DNA of 64,000 nucleotides from Variovorax fucosicus (GCF_030316825.1 NZ_JASZYU010000001.1:1178001-1242000); one strand, 5' to 3'. Numbered from the stretch's first letter, positions 23,483 through 32,401 are shown. Translations and numbers: made by a program. The notes: generated by a model from the sequence alone, not told the origin.

Positions 23483-25894
23483 TTAGTTTCTTACTGGTTT
23501 CCCCGTGCTGAGCATTCCCATGATTCGCTCCTGCGTCTTCGGATGCACGATGAGCGAGCAGAACGCCTTGCGTTCCAGCGCCATCAGGTATTCCTCGGTC
23601 ACGAGCGAACCCGCGTCGATGTCGCCGCCGGTGACCACGCCCGCGATCAGGCTCGCGATGTGGAAGTCGTGCGCGCTGATGAAGCCGCCGTCGCGCATGT
23701 TCACGAGCTGGCCCTTGATGGTGGCGGCGCCGCTGCGGCCCGCCACGCGGAAGCTGCGGCGCAGCGGTGCGCGGTAGCCGGCATCGGCCATCGCCTTCGC
23801 CTGCTGCAGCGCGACGTAGAGCAACTCGTCCTTGTTCGCGACGATCACGTCGCTGTCGAGCAGATAACCCAGCTTCTTCGAATCGAGCGCGCCGGTGCCG
23901 ACCTTGGCCATCGCTGCGGCGGTGAAGCCTTCGGTCAGGAACGGCAGCAGGTCGGTGCCGGTCGATGCAGCCGCGTTCTCTGCGGCGCGGCGCGCGATGT
24001 AGGTGAGGCCACCGGCGCCCGGCACGAGGCCCACACCGACTTCGACCAGGCCGATGTAGCTTTCCATCGCGGCAACGCGCTTGGCCGAATACACGGCCAA
24101 CTCGCAGCCGCCGCCGAGCGCCAGGCCGCGCACGGCAGACACCACCGGCACGCTCGCGTAACGCAGCTTGAGCATCACCTTCTGCAGTTCTTCTTCGGCC
24201 CCTTCGACCGCACCGATGCCGGCGACCACGAAGGCCGGCAGCATCGCCTGCAGATCGGCGCCGACCGAGAACATCTCGTCGGGCGACCAGATCACCAGGC
24301 CCTTGTACTCGGCTTCGGCCAGCTCGACCGCGGCACCCAGCGCTTCGGCCACGTCGGGGCTGATGGCGTGCATCTTGGAATGGATGCTCGCGATCAGCAC
24401 TCCTTCAAATCCTTCCTTGTCGAGCGTCCAGACGCGCACATCGCCTTCGTCGCTGATCGTCGTGCCCGCGGTGTTGGCATCGGGCGCATTGGCGCCGAGC
24501 ACGCTTTCGGGGAACAACTGGCGCTCGTGCACCGGCAGTTTGCGCTGCGGCACGAACTGACCCTGCGAGGCGCTCCACGAACCCTCTGGCGTGTGCACGC
24601 CGCCGGCCTTGGCGACAGCGCCCTCGAACACCCACTTGGGCAACGGCACCGTGCTGAGCGCCTTGCCGGCGTCGATGTCTTCCTGCACCCACTTCGCGAC
24701 CTGAGCCCAGCCGGCCTCCTGCCAGAGCTCGAACGGGCCCTGCTTCATGCCGAAGCCCCAGCGCATCGCGAAGTCCACATCGCGCGCGCTTTCGGCAATG
24801 GTCGCCAGGTGCACGGCCGCGTAGTGGAAGCTGTCGCGCAGGATGGCCCACAGGAACTGGCCCTGCGGCCCTTCGCTCTCTCGCAGCAGCTTCAGGCGCT
24901 CGCCTGCCGGCTTCTTCAGCATGCGTCCATAGACCTCGTCGGCCTTCTCGCCCGAAGGCACGTAGTCGCCCTTGGTCAGGTCGAAGCGCAGGATGTCGCG
25001 GCCGACCTTCTTGAAGAAACCGGCCTTGGTCTTCTGGCCCAGGTTGCCGAGCTCCAGCAGCTTGGCCAGCACCGGCGGCGTCGCGAAGTTGGCGTAGAAC
25101 GGATCGGTCTCGGCGTTCAGGTTGTCCTGCAGCGTCTTGACCACATGGGCCATCGTGTCGAGGCCCACCACGTCGGCAGTGCGGAAGGTGCCCGAGCTCG
25201 CGCGGCCCAGCTTCTTGCCGGTGAGGTCGTCCACCACGTCCGGCGTGAGGCCGAACTTCTCGACTTCCTTCAGCGTGGCCAGCATGCCGGCGATGCCGAC
25301 GCGGTTGGCGATGAAGTTGGGCGTGTCGTGCGCGCGCACGACGCCCTTGCCGAGCGTGCTGGTGACGAAGGCCTCAAGCTGGTCGAGCACCTGCGGCTCG
25401 GTGGTCGGCGTGTTGATCAGCTCGACCAGCGCCATGTAGCGCGGCGGGTTGAAGAAGTGGATGCCGCAGAAGCGCGGCTTGAGCGCTTCGGGCAGCGCTT
25501 CGCTGAGCTTGGTGATCGACAGACCCGAGGTGTTCGAAGCCAGGATCGAATGCTTGGCAACGTGCGGCGCGATCTTCTTGTAAAGATCGAGCTTCCAGTC
25601 CATGCGCTCGGCGATCGCCTCGATCACCAGGTCGCATTCGCCCAGCTTCGCGAGGTCGTCGTCGTAGTTGGCGACCTCGATCAGGCCGGCATCGGCCACG
25701 TCGCCGAGCGGCGCGGGCTTGAGCTTTTTGAGATTGTCGATGGCGCGCGTGACGATGCCGTTCTTCGGGCCTTCCTTGGCGGCCAGGTCGAACAGCACCA
25801 CCGGCACACGGACGTTGACCAGGTGCGCAGCAATCTGCGCCCCCATCACGCCGGCGCCGAGCACGGCAACCTTCTTCACTTGAAATCGGGACAT
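23483..25894 (-). CDS. 3-hydroxyacyl-CoA dehydrogenase / enoyl-CoA hydratase fusion
   Basis: Bifunctional beta-oxidation enzyme of 803 residues with the dehydrogenase first, the order of FadN-type proteins and opposite to E. coli FadB. The NAD-binding motif is VLGAGVMGAQIAAHL (about residues 10-24), the catalytic His is His146 in GIHFFNPPRYMALVELI, and the crotonase domain occupies about residues 490-690 with RGLALGGGCELAVY and GLVEVGVGLVPGAGG. ATG 25894 is used; the upstream in-frame codon is TTG. Copies A and B of the intergenic repeat flank the gene. It acts with the thiolase downstream and the dehydrogenase upstream. Confidence 0.92.
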   Translation of the reverse strand: MSRFQVKKVAVLGAGVMGAQIAAHLVNVRVPVVLFDLAAKEGPKNGIVTRAIDNLKKLKPAPLGDVADAGLIEVANYDDDLAKLGECDLVIEAIAERMDWKLDLYKKIAPHVAKHSILASNTSGLSITKLSEALPEALKPRFCGIHFFNPPRYMALVELINTPTTEPQVLDQLEAFVTSTLGKGVVRAHDTPNFIANRVGIAGMLATLKEVEKFGLTPDVVDDLTGKKLGRASSGTFRTADVVGLDTMAHVVKTLQDNLNAETDPFYANFATPPVLAKLLELGNLGQKTKAGFFKKVGRDILRFDLTKGDYVPSGEKADEVYGRMLKKPAGERLKLLRESEGPQGQFLWAILRDSFHYAAVHLATIAESARDVDFAMRWGFGMKQGPFELWQEAGWAQVAKWVQEDIDAGKALSTVPLPKWVFEGAVAKAGGVHTPEGSWSASQGQFVPQRKLPVHERQLFPESVLGANAPDANTAGTTISDEGDVRVWTLDKEGFEGVLIASIHSKMHAISPDVAEALGAAVELAEAEYKGLVIWSPDEMFSVGADLQAMLPAFVVAGIGAVEGAEEELQKVMLKLRYASVPVVSAVRGLALGGGCELAVYSAKRVAAMESYIGLVEVGVGLVPGAGGLTYIARRAAENAAASTGTDLLPFLTEGFTAAAMAKVGTGALDSKKLGYLLDSDVIVANKDELLYVALQQAKAMADAGYRAPLRRSFRVAGRSGAATIKGQLVNMRDGGFISAHDFHIASLIAGVVTGGDIDAGSLVTEEYLMALERKAFCSLIVHPKTQERIMGMLSTGKPVRN

Positions 25895-25923
25895 ATCTGG
25901 GCTCAAAAGTTCTGGTTTCTTTC

Positions 25924-26015
25924 GGGGAACACCGCGGAGCCGGCTTTGCCGGGCCGCTGGTGTTGCCCCCTTGAGGGGGAGGCTGCTACACGAAGTGAGC
26001 AGCTACGGGGGTGGG
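25924..26015 (-). repeat. intergenic repeat, copy B
   Basis: Same family and same orientation relative to transcription as copy A. It begins immediately after the DUF2147 stop codon and ends about 30 bases before the dehydrogenase/hydratase ATG. Recognisable pieces in transcript sense are CACTTCGTGTAGC, CCCCCTCAAGGGGGC and GCGGCCCGGCAAAGCCGGC. Confidence 0.85.
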
Positions 26016-26450
26016 TCAAGGCATGCGGGTCCAGGTCTGGGTGCGCCAGAAGGGGCCGAGGTAGCCGCGCACTTCCAGCTTCCTGCCACCGTCGATGGGC
26101 GTGAAGCTGGCGCGGTATTCCTTGCCGTTCTCGGGGTCGAGGATCTTGCCGCCCTCCCAGACATCCTTGCCGTCGGCCTTCTTGCCGCCGCGGATGATCT
26201 CGAGGCCGGCGATCGGCTTGCCCTTGCGGTCGTCGCTGCATTCGTCGCAGACGGCGTCGGCCTTGGCGTCCTTCCTCAGCGTCTTCTCGATGCGACCGGC
26301 CAGTGCGCCGCCGGTTTCGGTGACGCGGATCTCCGCCTTGACCTCACCGGTCTTGTCGTCGACGCTGCGCCACAGCCCGACCGGACTCGTCTGTGCGAGC
26401 GCCGTGCCGGCCGATGCCACCAGAACCACTGCTGCAAGGATCGATTTCAT
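26016..26450 (-). CDS. DUF2147 family secreted protein
   Basis: A 144-residue protein with a clear Sec signal peptide (MKSILAAVVLVASAGTALA). The mature part begins SPVGLWRSVDDKTGEVKAEIRV and continues with GGRIEK-like AGRIEKTLRKD, the pattern of DUF2147, a lipocalin-like beta-barrel family exported to the periplasm. A CDECSDD segment offers two cysteines. The family function is unknown; its recurrent location beside acyl-CoA dehydrogenases suggests a link to lipid uptake, which is inference. It lies 32 bases after the dehydrogenase gene. Confidence 0.85.
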   Translation of the reverse strand: MKSILAAVVLVASAGTALAQTSPVGLWRSVDDKTGEVKAEIRVTETGGALAGRIEKTLRKDAKADAVCDECSDDRKGKPIAGLEIIRGGKKADGKDVWEGGKILDPENGKEYRASFTPIDGGRKLEVRGYLGPFWRTQTWTRMP

Positions 26451-26482
26451 GCGGGACTCCACGTTTGTTGTCAGGGAAAGGA

Positions 26483-28279
26483 TCAGGCCAAGGCCGCATC
26501 CGTGTCCATCAGGACCTTGCTGCCGGCGCGCGCCGTGCGCATCAGCGTCGCGGTCTCGGGGAACAGCTTGGCGAAGTAGAAGCGCGCGGTCTGCAGCTTG
26601 GCGACATAGAACGGGTCGGTGTTGCCGGCGGCGATCTCGCGCAGCGCCACCTGGGCCATGCGGGCGAACAGGTAGCCGAACACGAAGTGGCCGGCCACGC
26701 GCAGGTAGTCGACCGCGGCAGCGCCAACCTCGTCGGGATTCTGGAAGCCCTTGAAGCCGATCTCGGTGGTGAACTTGGTCAGTTGCTCGCCCAGCATCGC
26801 CACCGGCGTGATGAACTCGCTCATCTTCTCGTTGACACCCTCTTCGGCGACCAGTGCACCGACCAGCTTGCCAAACTTCTTGAGCGAGGCGCCGTTGTTG
26901 CCCAGCACCTTGCGGCCCAGCAGATCCAGCGACTGGATGGTGTTGGTGCCTTCGTAGATCATGTTGATGCGGTTGTCGCGCGTGAACTGCTCCATGCCCC
27001 ATTCCTTGATGAAGCCGTGGCCGCCGAACACCTGCATGCAGGCGTTGGTCGCGATGTGGCCGTTGTCGGTGATGAAGGCCTTGACGATCGGCGTGAGCAG
27101 CGCGACCAGTTCGCCGCTGTCCTTGCGCACCTTCTCGTCGGGGTGGTGGTGTTCCTTGTCGAGCAGCAGGGTACAAAAGATCTGCAGCGCGCGGCCACCT
27201 TCGGCGTAAGCCTTGGCCGTGAGCAGCATCTTGCGCACGTCGGGGTGCACGATGATCGGGTCGGCGTCCTTGTCCTTGGCCTTCGGACCGGTCAGCGAGC
27301 GCATCTGGATGCGATCCCGGGCATAGGCCAGTGCGTTCTGGTAGGCCACTTCGGTCAGGCCGAGCGACTGGTTGCCGACGCCCAGGCGTGCCGCGTTCAT
27401 CATCACGAACATCGCGGCCAGGCCCTTGTGCGGCTGGCCGACCAGCGAGCCGACGGCGCCGTCGATCACGATCTGCGCAGTCGCGTTGCCGTGGATGCCC
27501 ATCTTGTGCTCGAGGCCGCCGCAGTAGATCGGGTTGCGCTCGCCGAGCGATCCGTCGTCCTTGACGATGAACTTCGGCACCGCGAACAGGCTGATACCCT
27601 TGCTGCCCTTGGGCGCGTCAGGCAGGCGGGCCAGCACCAGGTGGATGATGTTGGCGGCCATGTCGTGCTCGCCGGCCGAAATGAAGATCTTGTTGCCGGT
27701 GAGCTTGTAGTTGCCGTCGGCCATCGGCTCGGCCTTGGTGCGCAGCATGCCGAGATCCGTGCCGCAGTGCGGCTCGGTCAGGCACATGGTGCCGGTCCAC
27801 TCACCGCTCGTGAGCTTGGGCAAATAGGTTTTCTTCTGCGCGTCGGTGCCGTGCGCCACCAGTGCTTCGTACGCGCCGTGCGAGAGGCCCGGGTACATCG
27901 TCCAGGCCTGGTTGGCGCTGTTGAGCATTTCGTACAGGCACTGGTTCACCACGAACGGCAAGCCCTGGCCGCCGAACTGCGGGTCGCACGACAGTGCCGG
28001 CCAGCCGCCTTCGACGAACTGCGCGTAGGCCTCCTTGAACCCCTTGGGGGCCTTGACCTCGTGCGTGGTCTTGTCGAGCACGCAGCCTTCTTCGTCGCCG
28101 CTGATGTTGAGCGGAAACGTCACTTCGGCCGCGAACTTGCCGGCCTCCTCGATCACCGCGTTGATGGTTTCGGCATCGGTCTCGGCATGCGCCGGCAGGG
28201 CCTTCAGTTCTTCGGCGACGTGCAGCACTTCGTGCAGAACGAATTGCATGTCACGCAGCGGCGGGTTGTAGATGGGCAT
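26483..28279 (-). CDS. acyl-CoA dehydrogenase (FadE5/DmdC-like, C-terminal extension)
   Basis: FAD enzyme catalysing the first step of beta-oxidation, 598 residues, longer than the usual 380-400 because of an extra C-terminal helical domain. Motifs: MCLTEPHCGTDLGMLRT (FAD/substrate loop), GNKIFISAGEHD, and FGGHGFIKEWGMEQFTRDNRINMIYEGTNTIQSLDLLGRKVL with the catalytic Glu in YEGTN. Such long proteins include FadE5- and DmdC-like enzymes, so medium/long-chain acyl-CoA or a specialised substrate is possible. ATG 28279 has AGGAG upstream. The TetR gene is 52 bases upstream on the same strand. Confidence 0.92.
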   Translation of the reverse strand: MPIYNPPLRDMQFVLHEVLHVAEELKALPAHAETDAETINAVIEEAGKFAAEVTFPLNISGDEEGCVLDKTTHEVKAPKGFKEAYAQFVEGGWPALSCDPQFGGQGLPFVVNQCLYEMLNSANQAWTMYPGLSHGAYEALVAHGTDAQKKTYLPKLTSGEWTGTMCLTEPHCGTDLGMLRTKAEPMADGNYKLTGNKIFISAGEHDMAANIIHLVLARLPDAPKGSKGISLFAVPKFIVKDDGSLGERNPIYCGGLEHKMGIHGNATAQIVIDGAVGSLVGQPHKGLAAMFVMMNAARLGVGNQSLGLTEVAYQNALAYARDRIQMRSLTGPKAKDKDADPIIVHPDVRKMLLTAKAYAEGGRALQIFCTLLLDKEHHHPDEKVRKDSGELVALLTPIVKAFITDNGHIATNACMQVFGGHGFIKEWGMEQFTRDNRINMIYEGTNTIQSLDLLGRKVLGNNGASLKKFGKLVGALVAEEGVNEKMSEFITPVAMLGEQLTKFTTEIGFKGFQNPDEVGAAAVDYLRVAGHFVFGYLFARMAQVALREIAAGNTDPFYVAKLQTARFYFAKLFPETATLMRTARAGSKVLMDTDAALA

Positions 28280-28331
28280 GGACGAAAGCTCCTGGACAAG
28301 TTCTAGAAAGAGAAGAGGAAAGGAAAAATGT

Positions 28332-29015
28332 TCAGCGCACGCGCTTGAGCGGCGGCTGGGGAGATGCGCCCGCAGGCCGCGGCGCCGTGGGCGTGGCGCA
28401 GCGCTCGAGCAGGTTGTCGAAGCCGCGCTCCGCACGCTCGATCGAGCCCGGCACGCGCAGGAAGCGCGCCTCGTAGTGCAGCGCGAGGATCAGGCCGTGG
28501 ATCTCGAATGCGATCTGCCGCGCGTCGGCGCCCGGATCGAGGTGGCCTTCGGCCTGCGCCTGCACCACGGCGCGCAGCACCGCGGCCTGCCAGATGCTGA
28601 CCGACTCGACCAGCGCGTCGCGCACCGGCCCGGGCCGGTCGTCGAATTCGGTGGCGCCGCTGATGTAGATGCAGCCCGAATCGATCTCGACCGAGGTGCG
28701 CTTCATCCAGTTGCCGAACATGGCACGCAGGCGCGGCAGCCCGCGCGGCGCCGACAGGGCGGCGTAGAACACCTCCTGCTCGAAGCGCGCGTGGTACTCG
28801 CGCACTACGGAGATCTGCAGTTCCTCGCGCGAGCCGAAATGGGCGAACACGCCCGACTTGCTCATCTGCGTGATCTCGGCCACGGCCCCGATCGACAGGC
28901 CCTCGAGGCCGATCTGCTGCGCCAGATTGAGCGCGGCATCGACGATCACGGCCTTGGTCTGCTGCCCTTTCTGGGCCGCACGGGCACTTTTGGCGGGAAC
29001 GGCATCGAGGGACAT
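28332..29015 (-). CDS. TetR-family transcriptional regulator of the acyl-CoA block
   Basis: Repressor of 227 residues. The N-terminal helix-turn-helix covers about residues 20-65 (GLEGLSIGAVAEITQMSKSGVFAHFGSREEL). The C-terminal ligand domain contains GCIYISGATEFDDRPGPVRDALVE and matches the TetR_C group common in fatty-acid regulators. The tail is Pro/Arg-rich. It is first in the minus-strand series with the acyl-CoA dehydrogenase and is preceded by a palindrome (29034-29045), so autoregulation and control of the whole block are likely. The inducer is probably an acyl-CoA, by analogy. Confidence 0.88.
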   Translation of the reverse strand: MSLDAVPAKSARAAQKGQQTKAVIVDAALNLAQQIGLEGLSIGAVAEITQMSKSGVFAHFGSREELQISVVREYHARFEQEVFYAALSAPRGLPRLRAMFGNWMKRTSVEIDSGCIYISGATEFDDRPGPVRDALVESVSIWQAAVLRAVVQAQAEGHLDPGADARQIAFEIHGLILALHYEARFLRVPGSIERAERGFDNLLERCATPTAPRPAGASPQPPLKRVR

Positions 29016-29033
29016 GGGCTTGCAGAATAAAAC

Positions 29034-29045
29034 GAACGGTCGTTC
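29034..29045. promoter_or_regulatory. candidate TetR operator
   Basis: GAACG-GT-CGTTC, a 5-bp inverted repeat with two central bases, lies 19 bases upstream of the TetR start codon inside an A/T-flanked patch (AAAACGAACG...CGTTCTATTTT). The position over the presumed promoter and the form are those of an autoregulatory TetR site. Confidence 0.65.
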
Positions 29046-29077
29046 TATTTTGCAGGAGATTGACTGTTCTGCCCAAC

Positions 29078-29106
29078 AAAAAGACCCACCGCGCGGGTGG
29101 GTCTTT
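29078..29106 (-). terminator. intrinsic terminator of the SDR-SDR-FAH operon
   Basis: On the minus strand an 11-bp perfect stem (AAAGACCCACC with GGTGGGTCTTT) and 5-base loop ends in a TTTTTGTT run, 25 bases after the FAH stop codon. It separates the sugar-acid operon from the TetR gene downstream. Confidence 0.85.
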
Positions 29107-29130
29107 GGGGGGAACGCGAAACGGGGGAGG

Positions 29131-29979
29131 TTACAGCTTGAAGCCCACCACGTCCTGCCGCTGCTCGCCCAGCCCCTCGATGCCGAGCGTCATGACGTCG
29201 CCCTTCTTCAGGAACAACGGCGGCTTCATGCCCATGCCGACGCCGGGCGGGGTGCCGGTGGTGATCACGTCGCCGGGCATCAGCGTCATGAACTGGCTCA
29301 CGTAGCTGATGATCTTGGCGACGCCGAAAACCATCGTCTTGGTGTTGCCGGTCTGCACGCGCTTGCCGTTGAGGTCGAGCCACATGGCGAGCTTCTGCGG
29401 ATTGGCCACGTCGTCGCGCGTCACCAGCCAGGGGCCGAGCGGGCCGAAGGTGTCGCAACCCTTGCCCTTGTCCCAGGTGCCGCCGCGCTCGATCTGGTAC
29501 TCGCGCTCGCTCACGTCGTTGATGGTGCAGTAGCCGGCCACGTAGTTCAGCGCATCCTTTTGCGAGACATAGCGCGCGCGCGTGCCGATGACCACGCCGA
29601 GCTCGACCTCCCAGTCGGACTTGACCGAGCCCTTGGGCAGCATGACCGGATCGTTCGGGCCCTGGATGCAGGTGGTGGCCTTCATGAACACCACCGGCTC
29701 CTTCGGAACCGGAAGACCGGATTCGGCCGCATGGTCGGCAAAGTTGAGGCCGATCGCGATGAACTTGCCGACATTGGCAACCGGGCTGCCGTAGCGCGGC
29801 TTGCCCTTGACCAGCGGCAGCTTGTCGGCCTTGAGCTTGCGCAGCTTGGCGATGGCAGCGTCGCCGAGCTGGTCGGGCCCGATGTCCTTGATCACGCCGC
29901 TCAGGTCGCGCAGCTGGCCGTTGTCGTCGATGAGGCCAGGCTTTTCCTTGCCGGGGTTGCCGTAGCGCACGAGTTTCAT
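29131..29979 (-). CDS. fumarylacetoacetate hydrolase family protein (2,4-diketo-3-deoxy sugar-acid hydrolase type)
   Basis: FAH-fold metal-dependent hydrolase cleaving a C-C bond in a 2,4-diketo acid; 282 residues. Metal ligands of the family are visible in KSDWEVELGVVIGTRARYV (Glu pair) and in CTINDVSEREYQIERGG (Asp), and the end PGDVITTGTPPGVGMGMKPP is diagnostic. With a 2-keto-3-deoxy-sugar-acid-dehydrogenase-like SDR in the same operon the likely substrate is 2,4-diketo-3-deoxy-L-fuconate or a close relative, giving pyruvate and a hydroxyacid. This is a context-based inference; ureidoglycolate lyase is the alternative database name. Confidence 0.85.
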   Translation of the reverse strand: MKLVRYGNPGKEKPGLIDDNGQLRDLSGVIKDIGPDQLGDAAIAKLRKLKADKLPLVKGKPRYGSPVANVGKFIAIGLNFADHAAESGLPVPKEPVVFMKATTCIQGPNDPVMLPKGSVKSDWEVELGVVIGTRARYVSQKDALNYVAGYCTINDVSEREYQIERGGTWDKGKGCDTFGPLGPWLVTRDDVANPQKLAMWLDLNGKRVQTGNTKTMVFGVAKIISYVSQFMTLMPGDVITTGTPPGVGMGMKPPLFLKKGDVMTLGIEGLGEQRQDVVGFKL

Positions 29980-30009
29980 TCGGGGAGTCCTTTCAGTGTG
30001 ACAAGTGGA

Positions 30010-30765
30010 TCAGTAGGTGGCGCGGCCACCGGAGAGGTCGAAGGTAGCACCGGTCGAGAAAGCGCAGTCTTCGGTGCACAGCCAGGCCACCATCGACGCG
30101 ATCTCGGCCGGCGTGCCGAAGCGGCCCATCGGAATTTTCGAGAGCATGAACGCAATGTGCTCGGGCGTCATCTGGTCGAAGATCGCGGTCTTGACCGCGG
30201 CCGGCGTGACGCAGTTGACCCGCACACCGGTGTCGGCCAGTTCCTTGCCGAGCGATTTGGTCAGCGCGATCACGCCGGCCTTGCTGGCGCTGTAGGCGCT
30301 GGCATTCGGATTGCCCTCCTTGCCGGCCACCGAGGCGATGTTGACGATGCGCGCCCACGGCCGTTCGCGCAGGTGCGGCACCCATTCGCGGCAGCAGAGA
30401 AAAACGCCGTTGAGGTTGACCTCGATCACCTGGCGCCAGGCGTCGACGGGGTAGTCGGCGAGCTTCGAATTCGGGCCGGTGATGCCGGCGCAGTTGACCA
30501 GCGCGTCGACCGTCGCGCCGGCCTTGCGGCGCGCCAGAGTGACCTGCACCGCCTGGGCGACGCCGGCGGCATCGGCCACGTCGACGGCGACCGCCACCGC
30601 GTTCTCGCCGAGGCTCTGCGCTGCGGCCTCGACGGCTGCCTGGTCGCGATCCCACAGCGTGACGTCCCCGCCCGAAGCCAGCAGCCGCTCGGCAATCGCA
30701 AAGCCGAGCCCGGTGGCACCACCGGTGATGACCGCATGCCGGCCGTGGAAGTCGAGCCGGTTCAT
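30010..30765 (-). CDS. SDR-family NAD(P)-dependent oxidoreductase
   Basis: Classical short-chain dehydrogenase of 251 residues with the cofactor motif TGGATGLGFAIA (about residues 14-25), NCAG, the catalytic Ser in NIASVAGK and the YSASK motif. It overlaps the stop of the upstream SDR gene by four bases (ATGA), implying coupled translation, and lies 30 bases ahead of the FAH gene. A role in oxidising a sugar, sugar lactone or deoxy-sugar acid fits the operon; family membership alone does not set the substrate. Confidence 0.88.
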   Translation of the reverse strand: MNRLDFHGRHAVITGGATGLGFAIAERLLASGGDVTLWDRDQAAVEAAAQSLGENAVAVAVDVADAAGVAQAVQVTLARRKAGATVDALVNCAGITGPNSKLADYPVDAWRQVIEVNLNGVFLCCREWVPHLRERPWARIVNIASVAGKEGNPNASAYSASKAGVIALTKSLGKELADTGVRVNCVTPAAVKTAIFDQMTPEHIAFMLSKIPMGRFGTPAEIASMVAWLCTEDCAFSTGATFDLSGGRATY

Positions 30766-31496
30766 ATCGTGATGCCGCCGTCGACCGAGAAGGCCTGGCC
30801 GGTGGCGAAGATGGCCTCGTCGCTGGCCAGGAACACCACCACTGGTGCGATTTCGTGCGCCTGTGCGAGCCGGCCCATCGGCTGGCGCGCGATGAAGGCC
30901 TGGCGGGCCGCGATCGGGTCGTCATTGGCATTGATGCGTTCGCCCAGCGACGGCGTATCGACCGTGCCGGGGCACACGGCGTTGCAGCGGACTCCCTGCA
31001 TGACGTAGTCGGCCGCCACGCTTTTGGTCAGGCCCAGCACCGCCGCCTTGGTGGTGCCGTAGACGTTGCGGTTCGGCAGGCCCTTGATGCTGGAGCACAC
31101 GCTCGCCATGTTGATGATGCTGCCGCCGCCCGCGGCCAGCATGCGCGGCAGCACGGCCTGGATGGCCCAGAACTGCGCGCGCACGTTGAGGCGGAACGCG
31201 AAGTCGAGGTCGTCGTCGGTGGCGCTGAGGATCGGGCCGTTGTGCACGATGCCGGCACAGTTGAACAGCACGTCGACCGCCGGCATCCGGGCCACCAGCG
31301 CATGGATCGCGGCCTTGTCGAGCACGTCGAGCACGGCGGTCTGCACGTTCGGCGTGCCGGCGTAGCTTTCGAGCAGCTTCGCGTTGACGTCGGTGGCCCA
31401 GACCTGGGCGCCTTCGGCGGCCATGGCGAGCGCGGTGGCGCGGCCGATGCCCTGCCCGGCCGCCGTGATGAGGGCGGTCTTCCCTTTGAGTCTCAT
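30762..31496 (-). CDS. SDR dehydrogenase, 2-keto-3-deoxy-L-fuconate dehydrogenase-like
   Basis: Short-chain dehydrogenase of 244 residues: TAAGQGIGRATALAMA cofactor loop, NCAG, Ser in NMASVCSSIKG and YGTTK. The unusual blocks GLPNRNVYGTTKAAVLGLTKSVAADYVMQGVRCNAVCPGTVDTPSL are those of the DHRS6/BDH2 group, which includes bacterial 2-keto-3-deoxy-L-fuconate dehydrogenases. The FAH-family hydrolase two genes on would then cleave its product. It is first in the operon and divergent from the GntR gene, with a palindrome between. Confidence 0.87.
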   Translation of the reverse strand: MRLKGKTALITAAGQGIGRATALAMAAEGAQVWATDVNAKLLESYAGTPNVQTAVLDVLDKAAIHALVARMPAVDVLFNCAGIVHNGPILSATDDDLDFAFRLNVRAQFWAIQAVLPRMLAAGGGSIINMASVCSSIKGLPNRNVYGTTKAAVLGLTKSVAADYVMQGVRCNAVCPGTVDTPSLGERINANDDPIAARQAFIARQPMGRLAQAHEIAPVVVFLASDEAIFATGQAFSVDGGITI

Positions 31497-31575
31497 GCTG
31501 TCTCCTCGATGGAATGGGTGCCGGCTGAACGTTCAGGGTTTCGCCCGATGGTTGCGGCGCCGTGCAGATCGTATT

Positions 31576-31606
31576 CTGAATTGGCCTGACCACTTGTCCA
31601 ATTCAG
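31576..31606. promoter_or_regulatory. candidate GntR operator between divergent operons
   Basis: Perfect 9-bp inverted repeat CTGAATTGG and CCAATTCAG separated by 13 bases. It lies 79 bases upstream of the SDR start and 41 bases upstream of the GntR GTG, so one site could control both directions. Confidence 0.65.
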
Positions 31607-31647
31607 GACAACCCTTAAACCCCGCCCTTCCCTCTTCCCGACTCCCC

Positions 31648-32355
31648 GTGCCGCTGCACTCGATCGCACCGCAACGCCTCTACCGCCAGATTGCCGACCA
31701 ACTGCGCGCACTGATCGGCAAGGGCGAGTTCGTCCCGGGCGCGCGGCTGCCGGCCGAGCGCGACCTGGCGCGCCAGCTCGGCGTGAGCCGGCCCTCGGTG
31801 CGCGAAGCACTGATCGCGCTCGAGGTCGAAGGCTATGTCGAGGTGCGCACCGGCTCGGGCGTGTATGTGCTCGATCGACCCCAGCGCTCGGCCGCGCCGA
31901 TCGAAGCGACCGAATGGGGCCCGCTCGAGTTGATCCGCGCGCGCCGCGTGGTCGAGGGCGAGACCGCGGCGCTGGCCGCGCTGCATGGCAAGCGGAAGGA
32001 TTTCGACGCCATGCAGCGCGCGATCGACACCATGCGCGAAATGGCCGACCGCAACGTGATGCCGCTCGACGGCGACCGGGCCTTTCACCTCGCGATCGTC
32101 GAAGCCAGCGGCAACACGGTGCTGATCGAAACCGTGCAGGGCTTCTGGGACTCGCGCAGGGGCCCGCTGTTCACGCGCCTCGGCGGCTATTTCGAAACCG
32201 TGGTGTCCTGGCGCCGCGCAATCGCCGAACACGAGGCGATCCGCGACGCGATCGTGGCGCGTGACCCCGCCGCCGCGCGCGCCGCGATGCACGAGCACAT
32301 GGACAAGTCGCATCAACGCTTCAGCGCGAGCTGGCGCCGGGCCAAGGCGGTTTGA
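31648..32355 (+). CDS. GntR-family regulator, FadR/FCD subfamily
   Basis: Repressor of 235 residues. The winged helix (about residues 8-75) includes LYRQIADQLRALIGKGEFVPGARLPAERDLARQLGVSRPSVREALIALEVEG; the FCD effector domain with its metal/carboxylate site follows (DRAFHLAIVEASGN and the HEAI..A..ARD.AAARAAMHEHM helix). GTG 31648 is chosen because longer frames would cross the operator palindrome. No Shine-Dalgarno is visible ahead of it, so the mRNA may be leaderless. FCD regulators of this kind usually sense sugar acids such as hexuronates, fitting the genes around it. Confidence 0.86.
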   Translation: MPLHSIAPQRLYRQIADQLRALIGKGEFVPGARLPAERDLARQLGVSRPSVREALIALEVEGYVEVRTGSGVYVLDRPQRSAAPIEATEWGPLELIRARRVVEGETAALAALHGKRKDFDAMQRAIDTMREMADRNVMPLDGDRAFHLAIVEASGNTVLIETVQGFWDSRRGPLFTRLGGYFETVVSWRRAIAEHEAIRDAIVARDPAAARAAMHEHMDKSHQRFSASWRRAKAV

Positions 32356-32401
32356 ACAACGTCGCTTCCTGCTTTCTTCCCCACCACCAACGGAGACAAC
32401 A

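Noticed and set aside
23465..26104. 879-codon plus-strand frame opposite the dehydrogenase/hydratase fusion
   Set aside because: Antisense of a clear beta-oxidation enzyme, with no recognisable motif.
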